Assembly: GCA_946887065.1 (NCBI GenBank)
Contig: CAMPKL010000101.1
Coordinates: 1 to 9,330, forward strand
Length of the DNA: 9,330 bases
Source: an uncultured Bryobacterales bacterium
GTDB lineage: Bacteria > Acidobacteriota > Terriglobia > Bryobacterales > UBA6623
Direction: 5' to 3'
Numbering within the stretch: the stretch's first letter is position 1; every line of letters starts with the position of its first letter. The notes beneath the pieces were generated by a model. The model was not told the DNA's origin, ran no database searches, and saw only the letters and a list, made by a program, of their open reading frames with translations. A program made the position numbers and the translations under genes. Below are positions 1 to 5,697 of the stretch, one piece after another.

Positions 1-1
1 T

Positions 2-559
2 CTAAACGCTGGCGAATTTCTTCACCCAGGCGGAATAGGCATCGACCCAGGTCTGAAGAAATTTCCGAGTGTCCGGGTTTGTAAGCCGGCCGTCTGCCGC
101 GAACATGCCTTCACGCATCTGCAGAAAGACCTCCGGCTGAGCGAGAGTGGGCATGTCTAAATAGGCCAGCATGTTGCGCAGGTGCTGCTGAGCCATCGAA
201 GTGCCTGGAGCGCCGACAGACACGCCAAGAACACCGGCGGGCTTTCCTTTCCAGGCGCTGTCGCCGTAGGGGCGCGACGCATGGTCGATGGCGTTCTTTA
301 ATACGCCGGGAATGGAGCGGTTGTACTCCGGCGTAACGAAAATGACTCCGTGCGCGGCCCTCACTTCGCTCTTCAGGCGCTTGGCGGGCGCAGGTTGATT
401 TTCATCATCGTCCTGGTTGTACGGCGGCAGATCTCCGATCTCTAGCTGACGTAGAGAAAATTGGGGCTGAAAAAGCGTCGCGAGCGCGGTTGCAAGCTGG
501 CGGTTGTATGATTCGCGCCTGAGGCTGCCGATCGCGACAACGACATTGTATTCACTCAT
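2..559 (-). CDS. NAD(P)H-dependent FMN reductase-like flavoprotein (quinone/chromate/azo reductase family)
   Basis: This 185-residue protein matches the flavodoxin-fold NADPH-dependent FMN reductase family (ChrR, YieF and azoreductase-like proteins). These are cytosolic FMN enzymes that pass two electrons from NAD(P)H to quinones, azo dyes or metal oxyanions. The FMN phosphate-binding loop is visible at residues 11-19 (GSLRRESYN). The family signature TPEYNRSIPGVLKNAID is at 76-92, and a second glycine-rich stretch (GVSVGAPGTS) lies near 112-121. The length is normal for the family. The reading frame stays open upstream to 703, but the ATG at 559 was chosen because a GGAG ribosome site lies about 7 bases before it and homology begins there; the longer form would also overlap the neighbouring small gene. 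The physiological substrate cannot be read from sequence. The family call is firm; the choice between quinone and metal reduction is open. Confidence 0.93.
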   Translation of the reverse strand: MSEYNVVVAIGSLRRESYNRQLATALATLFQPQFSLRQLEIGDLPPYNQDDDENQPAPAKRLKSEVRAAHGVIFVTPEYNRSIPGVLKNAIDHASRPYGDSAWKGKPAGVLGVSVGAPGTSMAQQHLRNMLAYLDMPTLAQPEVFLQMREGMFAADGRLTNPDTRKFLQTWVDAYSAWVKKFASV

Positions 560-615
560 TGATTTCTCCGTTGCAGTGGTTATTGCGAGGGGAGTGCGCG
601 CAGGTGTACCCCCGC

Positions 616-621
616 AGTATA
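616..621 (-). promoter_or_regulatory. Candidate -10 element for the FMN reductase gene
   Basis: Read on the minus strand this is TATACT, five of six matches to the bacterial -10 consensus. It sits about 57 bases upstream of the ATG at 559, in the 100-base gap between the small upstream gene and the reductase. No convincing -35 element was found at the expected spacing, so this is a composition-based guess. If real, the reductase has its own promoter as well as possible read-through. Confidence 0.35.
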
Positions 622-659
622 GATGCTCGCTGACCGAAAGCCGTGCCGCATCGCCGCGC

Positions 660-884
660 TCAATCCCGTCGGCGCCCCACTGCCGCCTTAGCGGTCGTCT
701 CACCGTCCTCTTGCTCTTTCGGGACCGCCGGTGTCACGCCAAGCGTCCAGGGCGGAGCGTCACTGGCAGGGAAAGATTCCGCGAGAGCCTCATCGATCCC
801 GTTTTCGTCGGCATCGACGTTCTTCGGGGGTCGGTCCTGCCGGTTTTCGCGATCTCGTTCGAGGGTGTCGACGGAGCGTTTCAT
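660..884 (-). CDS. Small acidic conserved hypothetical protein with DEALAESFPASD motif
   Basis: This 74-residue, very hydrophilic protein has no signal peptide or membrane segment. Its core at residues 31-47 (DEALAESFPASDAPPWT) matches a motif that I recall from many short uncharacterised proteins of proteobacteria and acidobacteria, usually seen as DEALEESFPASDPPA. The function of that group is not known to me. Residues 1-30 are charged and rich in Arg, Asp and Glu, the tail is Glu- and Lys-containing, and both ends look disordered. Translation support is strong: a perfect AGGAGG ribosome site lies 5 bases before the ATG at 884. It reads in the same direction as the downstream FMN reductase, 100 bases away, so the two could share a transcript, although a separate -10 candidate lies between them. 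The gene is almost certainly real; its role is unknown. Confidence 0.85.
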   Translation of the reverse strand: MKRSVDTLERDRENRQDRPPKNVDADENGIDEALAESFPASDAPPWTLGVTPAVPKEQEDGETTAKAAVGRRRD

Positions 885-1002
885 GTGCGCCTCCTAGCGC
901 GCGGGAAGTCAGCAATCATTGTCCCTCGCCTTCTGGAATCATGCTGACGCGAGTCCAGGTCGGATTGGCCTCGGTGCAGAACTACGTCTAAACTGTCCAG
1001 TC
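885..1002. other. Divergent intergenic region
   Basis: These 118 bases separate the leftward small-protein gene from the rightward cyclophilin-like gene and must hold both of their promoters. Apart from the AGGAGG site next to 884 and a weak -10-like TAAACT at 989-994 on the plus strand, no strong promoter, operator or hairpin could be identified. An open frame runs through it into the cyclophilin-like gene from an ATG at 919, but that extension carries no recognisable protein signal. Confidence 0.6.
989..994 (+). promoter_or_regulatory. Weak candidate -10 element before the cyclophilin-like gene
   Basis: TAAACT (four of six consensus matches) ends 8 bases before the ATG at 1003, and there is no Shine-Dalgarno sequence between them. 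If functional, the transcript would start at or almost at the start codon and be leaderless. A chance match is quite possible. Confidence 0.22.
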
Positions 1003-1374
1003 ATGTCTGACCGCACCGTACGCATCATCGTCGGGGACATCTCCCTCGAAGCCGAGTGGGACGACTCGCCAACGGCCGACCTCATCTACGGCGCGCTGCC
1101 CATCTCGGCGCGCGGCTCCTATTGGGGCGACGAACTCTACTTTTCAATCCCCGTGAAGGCTCAACAGGAGCCTGGCGCAAGCGACGTCGTCGAGGCGGGC
1201 GAAATCGCCTACTGGCCCCCTGGCAAGTGCCTCTGTTTGTTCTGGGGTCCGACGCCCGCGAGTCACGGAAACGAGTGCCGCGCCGCTGACCCCGTTAATG
1301 TCGTGGGACGCGTGTTGAACGTCGACGACCTGAAGCGCATTTCCGCTACAGACGTGCGGTTCGAAGCGGGCTAG
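1003..1374 (+). CDS. Cyclophilin-like fold protein (Cyclophil_like / TM1367 type)
   Basis: This 123-residue cytosolic protein matches the small cyclophilin-like family typified by TM1367 (formerly DUF369). These proteins have a cyclophilin-type beta-barrel; peptidyl-prolyl isomerase activity has not, to my knowledge, been shown for them. The diagnostic stretches are all present and in order: DDSPTA at 20-25, YWGDELYF at 40-47, the hallmark YWPPG at 70-74 with the following LFWGPTPAS at 79-87, and ADPVNVVGR at 95-103. The frame is open back to 919, but homology begins at this ATG and the extra 28 residues look random. No Shine-Dalgarno sequence precedes it, so leaderless initiation is possible. 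It is transcribed away from the small acidic protein and converges on the oxidoreductase gene, with the two stop codons overlapping. The fold assignment is secure; the cellular role is unknown. Confidence 0.9.
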   Translation: MSDRTVRIIVGDISLEAEWDDSPTADLIYGALPISARGSYWGDELYFSIPVKAQQEPGASDVVEAGEIAYWPPGKCLCLFWGPTPASHGNECRAADPVNVVGRVLNVDDLKRISATDVRFEAG

Positions 1375-2471
1375 CGGCAGAAGGCCGAAGTCGGCGCGTA
1401 ACGCGCGGCCATGTCGATCCGCCGGCCCGTCTCAGCCGATTCGTAAGCCGCCAGCGCCAACGCCAGCATCTCGCGGTGATACGCCGCGCTGCGCGCCATC
1501 GGCACATCGCGCACGATCTGGTCATGGAAGGCCCGCAAGCGAACGGCCGTCGCCGCCGCGAACGGATTGGAACCTTCTCGCGCCAGCAACTGCGAACGTC
1601 CGGCTTGAATGCGCTCCGCCGTGCCGCCCATTGCGAATCGCGCCCGCGCGTACGGCAGGCGCGACCGCGCGGCGATGCCGAACTCCAAATCCGCCCTGCC
1701 GCCGATCGAACAGCGCGCCTCGGAATCGATTCCCGTCAGCACGATGTCGCAGTAGCGTTCCTCGCCCGCGCTCACCCGATTCAGCACAAAACTCGCCGCG
1801 CCGCCCGAAGGGAACTCCAGCGCGATGGAAGTGAAGGCCTCGGACATCGGGGTCCCCAACGACGAGATCGTGCATGAGATCGAAGCAGGCAGTTCGCCAA
1901 AAAAAAACGCGCTCAGATCGAACAAATGAACGCCAAAGTCGAAGGCCACGCGCCGCGGGGCATCCCTGCGCCAGCCCGCCTCCGTCGCTTCGCTGGTGCG
2001 GAACGACTGCGTTGCCTGCATCAACAACAATCGCCCAAATCGACGGGAACCGATTTCGGTTTGTGCCGCTTGATGGATCACCATGTCGGGGAACTGCCCG
2101 TTGACGGCCAACGTCTTTTTCGCTTCCCGGGCCGCCGCCAACATTGCGTCCGCTTCGCCTAAGCTCCCCGCTAGGGGCTTCTCGCAAAACACGTGCACGC
2201 CAGCCGCTAGCGCCGCGCAGGCGTGCGCGCAATGTTCCGACGGAGGGCTGCAGACGTCCAGCGCATCGAAGCCTCCGCTGCTCAGCAATTCGCCGGCATG
2301 GGCGTAGCTACGAGCGCCCGGCAGGGCCACACTCGCGGCCTCGCGCGCCGCCTCGTCGGTGTCGCAAACCGCCACGACATCAAACAACTCCGTCAGACCG
2401 CGCAACGCGGGGAGATGAATGTTCTGCGCCGCCTGACCCAGGCCGAGCAGGGCGATTTTCAGAGGTTCCAT
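1371..2471 (-). CDS. Gfo/Idh/MocA family NAD(P)-dependent oxidoreductase
   Basis: This 366-residue protein has the standard layout and length of the Gfo/Idh/MocA family, which oxidises or reduces sugars, inositols and related polyols with NAD(P). The N-terminal Rossmann domain (about 1-125) opens with the dinucleotide loop GLGQAAQ at 10-16, ends its second strand with an acidic residue (CDTDE, 36-40) and carries the family CEKP motif at 96-99 with the catalytic-type lysine. The C-terminal domain contains DFGVHLFDL at 178-186, matching the D-x-G-x-H-x-x-D pattern that places the active-site histidine. No signal peptide is seen, so it should act in the cytosol. It starts 9 bases after the stop of the multiheme cytochrome gene and is probably co-transcribed with it, although a TACAAT box also lies just upstream. 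A run of nine T within the coding strand encodes FFF near 189-191. The substrate cannot be predicted. Confidence 0.92.
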   Translation of the reverse strand: MEPLKIALLGLGQAAQNIHLPALRGLTELFDVVAVCDTDEAAREAASVALPGARSYAHAGELLSSGGFDALDVCSPPSEHCAHACAALAAGVHVFCEKPLAGSLGEADAMLAAAREAKKTLAVNGQFPDMVIHQAAQTEIGSRRFGRLLLMQATQSFRTSEATEAGWRRDAPRRVAFDFGVHLFDLSAFFFGELPASISCTISSLGTPMSEAFTSIALEFPSGGAASFVLNRVSAGEERYCDIVLTGIDSEARCSIGGRADLEFGIAARSRLPYARARFAMGGTAERIQAGRSQLLAREGSNPFAAATAVRLRAFHDQIVRDVPMARSAAYHREMLALALAAYESAETGRRIDMAARYAPTSAFCR

Positions 2472-2480
2472 CCGGGGCGA

Positions 2481-5240
2481 CTATTGTAGCTTCGCCGAGA
2501 CGTGCGCGTGCAGCGGATTCCGTTCGTTGTTGTCTTCCGGGTTTTGACGCCGTATATCCCCGGCGATGGCCTGGGACTTTTCGTCTATCTTGAAACGCTC
2601 GAACAGCGCCTTCTCGCGATCGGCCTGCTCGATGTCGCCGAGGCCGCGGTAGCAGAGCATCGCCGTGTAATGCATCTGCAAATCTTCGGGGTCAATCCGA
2701 GCCACGCGCTCCAGATAGCCCAGAGCGCTCTGATACTCCCGCCGCAGGAAGAGAATACGCGCAATCTCGTTGAGGGCGACGCGATCCTTCGGATACTGCG
2801 ACTCCACGAATCGCAGCGCCTCCAGCGCGTCGTCGTAAAGCCCTTCCTTCTTGTCGGCCATCGCCTTGAAAAAATGCACTCTCGCCAGCGAGCCGTCAAT
2901 GTCCATCGCCTTATCGATGAACGGCCGGGCGTCACCGGGACGGCCTTCAAGCAACAAAGCCCGCGCAATATTTAGCCAGCCGTCCGCGTAGTCCGGTTTC
3001 GCTTCGGTCACTCGCTCAAAAGCGTACTGCGCGCCGCGAATATCTCCCTGCAGCAGCAAGCCGATGCCGTAATCGTTCCAGCGAATGTAGTCGTCCGCCT
3101 GAACGGCGGGCGTCCAATTGGTCGGCTCAGTCCCCAGCGGAATCTCCACTTCATCCGTCGCCATCACCACGATCGGCAAGGTCGGGATCTCGCCCTTTAA
3201 CTCGCCCGAAACGTTCGCGGGGATGTTCTGCGGCGAAAAATCGAACTCGCGGTCGTCAAAGTCTTTTGTGAACTCGCCCTCACCCGCCTTACCCGCATAG
3301 GAGAACTGCGTGTAGTAGTGCGAGAACTTGCGGTAGTTCAGCTTGGCCTCGATGCGGATCGGGCCCACCGCGTCCGGCGGAATCGCCATCTCAAAATGCA
3401 CCGTGTCGGCCGCTCCCGGAGGAATCAGGCGGGCGTACAGCGCCGTTCGAGCCAAGAAGGCATTGCGCTTGTTGATCGGATTGCCGTGCGCGTCCAACAG
3501 AAACGCGCGATAGAAATGCGCCTGCGGATCGACCTGGCCGGTCCCTTCGTCCTCCACGCGGCCGCTCCAGAAAATCGTTTCTCCGCGAGCATCCGACGCC
3601 TTCATTTCCACCCAAACGTCAAACGAGTCCACCGTGCCGCTGGGGAAGAAGTGCCCGACTCTCTTCGTCCGCACGACCACGTCGACCTTTACCCGCGAAC
3701 CGGCCTGCAATCCCGGCTGCGTCTTGTCCAGCGGCGCGGAAATCTCCCCGACGTTGCGAATCACCACCGGAGCAGTTGGGTTGCCCGACTCTTCGCCCAC
3801 TGCGAACGTCGTCGCCATCTCGAACTCGTCCGCCGCCCGGCGCCTCATCTGTTGGACGTTGGCGTTCAGTACGACGGGCGACGCGGCGAAAATGTCCACG
3901 GAAACAATGTCATTAGTCAAAAAGTCCGTCGCCGCCTTTAACTGCTTTTCGTCGCCGTTCACAAACGGCACTGCCGTATTCGCCGCCGCGAAATTATGCG
4001 AACGCACAAATCCGTTTTTATTTCCTGGATAGTTCGACGCCACCAGCGGCATGTGGCAGTCATTGCAAGTCTGCGATTTCGGCGGATAGTAGAACGACCG
4101 GGCCCCATGGCCCGATACGCCGCTCGCCTGCCAATCGTCATACGAGTTAAAGCCTCGGAACCAGCGGTAATTGTTGACCGGCTTATCCAGGTGGACCTTA
4201 TGGCAGGTCGCACAAAACTCCGCCGCGTCTTCACGCATGAACGGCTTCATGAATGCCTTGCGGTGCGCCGCCGGGGCCGTGTTCGTCACGTACTTATTCA
4301 GCGCCCGCACGACTTCGTTCTTGGTCGTCATCAGCTCATGCAGCGGCGGGTAAGTCATCTCGAAATCGCCGTTGCCCATCGAGCTCGCTACATGCGTGAT
4401 CGAGTGGCACGACATGCAACCCAAGCCGGCATGGGCTTCCGGAGTATCGATCTGTTCGATCGCCGGCTTCTCAAAGCGTCCGTTGAAAAACATCGCGTGG
4501 TCGTGGCAGCCCGCGCACCACTTCGACGCCTCCACTCCGGCAGTCTCCTGCATGTACTCGATTGACTTGCGATAGAACTGGTTGTTGAACGACGAGAAGT
4601 GGTGCATCGAGCTTTCCCACTGCTCGTAGATATCGACGTGGCACTCGCCGCACGCTTTCGAATCGAGGAAAAACTCCGACGGAATCAGCCCGCCCACGTT
4701 CGTCGTGGCCGACGACGGGAAGAACGGGCTACCCGGGCCGCCCCCTTCGCCATCCATCGACAACGGAGCCGTCGCCGGATTGATAATGCGCTCCTTGCCC
4801 TGAGCGGGCCAGAAGCGATGCCGCAAGGCCTCAGCGGCGGGCATCAGCAGCGCTACGCAGACCGCAACGCCGGCCCATTTCCCAAATGCCGGCCGCGTCC
4901 CTCGAAAGTGCGCCGCCGCAAGCGCCAATCCCAGAAACCCGGCCGCGCCGTGAGCGATCACCACCGGCAGATTTCCGTACGTGGCGCCGATAAAGCACAA
5001 CACCACGCCCAGCACGACCGCGACGCCCAACAGCACCGCCGCGGCGCGCCCCATTCCCCGCCACAGGTCCCTGATCAGCGAGCGTTGGCTAACCACGAGC
5101 ACGGTCAGCACCGCCCCCAGCCCGACGTGCGCCAAGACGTTGCCGACGTAAAACAGATTGGGCTGGGCAAACGTCCACAGATAGCCCGCGTTCAATGCCA
5201 GCAGCGCCGCCAGCGCGCCAGTCCACCGAGCCTTAGTCAT
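2481..5240 (-). CDS. Membrane-anchored pentaheme cytochrome c with C-terminal TPR domain
   Basis: This 919-residue protein joins four parts. Residues 6-140 hold about five membrane helices; positive loops (QRSLIR near 55, HFRGTR near 112) put the N-terminus inside and everything after helix five in the periplasm, where heme is attached. Residues 190-420 carry five CxxCH heme sites: CGECH 197, CAGCH 242, CMSCH 275, CATCH 343 and CNDCH 392, resembling cytochrome c554-type multiheme domains. Residues 510-660 look like the beta-sandwich often found after such domains (GHFFPSG at 529). Residues 716-885 form about five TPRs (for example ADGWLNIARALLLEGR near 752). A role in periplasmic electron transfer is likely; the redox partner is unknown. 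ATG at 5240 was chosen; a TTG three codons upstream (5249) is in frame. It is followed closely by the Gfo/Idh/MocA gene and diverges from the metal-uptake genes. Confidence 0.88.
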   Translation of the reverse strand: MTKARWTGALAALLALNAGYLWTFAQPNLFYVGNVLAHVGLGAVLTVLVVSQRSLIRDLWRGMGRAAAVLLGVAVVLGVVLCFIGATYGNLPVVIAHGAAGFLGLALAAAHFRGTRPAFGKWAGVAVCVALLMPAAEALRHRFWPAQGKERIINPATAPLSMDGEGGGPGSPFFPSSATTNVGGLIPSEFFLDSKACGECHVDIYEQWESSMHHFSSFNNQFYRKSIEYMQETAGVEASKWCAGCHDHAMFFNGRFEKPAIEQIDTPEAHAGLGCMSCHSITHVASSMGNGDFEMTYPPLHELMTTKNEVVRALNKYVTNTAPAAHRKAFMKPFMREDAAEFCATCHKVHLDKPVNNYRWFRGFNSYDDWQASGVSGHGARSFYYPPKSQTCNDCHMPLVASNYPGNKNGFVRSHNFAAANTAVPFVNGDEKQLKAATDFLTNDIVSVDIFAASPVVLNANVQQMRRRAADEFEMATTFAVGEESGNPTAPVVIRNVGEISAPLDKTQPGLQAGSRVKVDVVVRTKRVGHFFPSGTVDSFDVWVEMKASDARGETIFWSGRVEDEGTGQVDPQAHFYRAFLLDAHGNPINKRNAFLARTALYARLIPPGAADTVHFEMAIPPDAVGPIRIEAKLNYRKFSHYYTQFSYAGKAGEGEFTKDFDDREFDFSPQNIPANVSGELKGEIPTLPIVVMATDEVEIPLGTEPTNWTPAVQADDYIRWNDYGIGLLLQGDIRGAQYAFERVTEAKPDYADGWLNIARALLLEGRPGDARPFIDKAMDIDGSLARVHFFKAMADKKEGLYDDALEALRFVESQYPKDRVALNEIARILFLRREYQSALGYLERVARIDPEDLQMHYTAMLCYRGLGDIEQADREKALFERFKIDEKSQAIAGDIRRQNPEDNNERNPLHAHVSAKLQ
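2483..2488 (-). promoter_or_regulatory. Candidate internal -10 element before the Gfo/Idh/MocA gene
   Basis: On the minus strand this reads TACAAT (five of six consensus matches) within the 9-mer GCTACAATA, the same 9-mer that precedes the small secreted-protein gene at 5284-5292. It overlaps the end of the cytochrome gene and ends 11 bases before the ATG at 2471, which lacks a clear Shine-Dalgarno site. It may allow separate transcription of the oxidoreductase. Confidence 0.3.
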
Positions 5241-5268
5241 TCGTTCCAATATCTTAGCGTTCCCAGGA

Positions 5269-5289
5269 TGTAACGGGTGGTCCGCTACA
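5269..5289. promoter_or_regulatory. Candidate operator: imperfect dyad overlapping a -10 element
   Basis: Arms TGTAACGG (5269-5276) and CCGCTACA (5282-5289) are inverted repeats with seven of eight positions paired, around a 5-base spacer GTGGT. The right arm overlaps the TACAAT -10 box at 5286-5291, where a bound repressor would block the small secreted-protein and receptor genes. The centre lies about 39 bases from the divergent cytochrome start. The arms do not match the Zur or Fur consensus I know, so the regulator is unidentified. Confidence 0.35.
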
Positions 5290-5291
5290 AT
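5286..5291 (+). promoter_or_regulatory. Candidate -10 element for the small secreted protein/TonB receptor genes
   Basis: TACAAT matches five of six -10 positions. A start of transcription near 5298 would leave a leader of roughly 20 bases that contains the AAGGG ribosome site (5307-5311) before the ATG at 5317. No good -35 hexamer is visible 16-18 bases upstream, which could mean activator dependence or simply a different sigma preference. Confidence 0.42.
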
Positions 5292-5316
5292 ACGTCTTGA
5301 TCCGATAAGGGCACTG

Positions 5317-5619
5317 ATGCGCGGCCATTGGAGTCACAAGTTACTCGCGGCGGTCTTGGTCATCATGGCCTTCGCCGCGGTCTTGCATGCCGCCGCGGAG
5401 ATCGATCCCTGTCTCCTCGACGGTTCGCAGCACACTGGGCGCCATGCGACGCACGCTTGCCCCGTCTGCTGTTCGGCCTGGACTACGGGAGCGTCCGCTC
5501 CGTCCGTGGCCCCCGCCCACACACCGGACGCTTTTGATCCGCCTACCGACGTTCATCCAGCTACGCCGGATCACGCTCTGGTTCCGAGCCCTCGCGGCCC
5601 GCCCTGCTTCCACGCATAG
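5317..5619 (+). CDS. Small secreted Cys/His protein, DUF2946-like
   Basis: This 100-residue protein starts with a Sec signal peptide: positive MRGHWSHK, a hydrophobic core (LLAAVLVIMAFAAVL) and likely cleavage after about residue 26. The mature part has five cysteines (one in DPCLL near 32, three in HACPVCC at 47-53, one in PCFHA at the end) and several histidines, in a proline- and alanine-rich background. A CPxC pair and a terminal RGPP are features I associate with DUF2946-type proteins, which are often encoded beside copper or zinc uptake receptors. An AAGGG ribosome site lies about 5 bases before the ATG, and the receptor gene begins 78 bases downstream with no terminator between, so one transcript is likely. 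Periplasmic metal binding or delivery is inferred from residues and context only; similarity to DUF2946 is by eye and modest. Confidence 0.68.
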   Translation: MRGHWSHKLLAAVLVIMAFAAVLHAAAEIDPCLLDGSQHTGRHATHACPVCCSAWTTGASAPSVAPAHTPDAFDPPTDVHPATPDHALVPSPRGPPCFHA

Positions 5620-5697
5620 CTATCGCGGAGCGCCGCACGTTCTCCCGTTGGAGTTCGGCGGTGCTGGTCGTACTGGCAACGCGGAGGAAAAGTAGTC

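Noticed and set aside
560..703. N-terminal extension of the FMN reductase frame back to a GTG
   Set aside because: It would overlap the small upstream gene. The added residues show no homology, and a good ribosome site precedes the ATG at 559.
1522..2232. 236-codon open frame within the oxidoreductase region, same strand, other frame
   Set aside because: The Gfo/Idh/MocA frame explains the sequence with the GxGxxx, EKP and DxGxHxxD motifs; this frame is Arg/Gly-rich and has no domain.
4599..5273. 224-codon plus-strand open frame opposite the cytochrome N-terminus
   Set aside because: Arg/His/Gln-rich translation with no motif, lying entirely over the membrane helices and first heme site of the cytochrome.
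5630..5662. Attenuator-like dyad between the secreted protein and receptor genes (CGCCG and CGGCG arms)
   Set aside because: The arms are short, interrupted and common in GC-rich DNA, and no T-run follows; there is no real support for attenuation.
5387..5695. 102-codon plus-strand frame overlapping the small secreted protein
   Set aside because: It lacks a signal peptide and ribosome site, and its Arg/Pro-rich translation looks like a frame-shifted reading of the secreted-protein gene.
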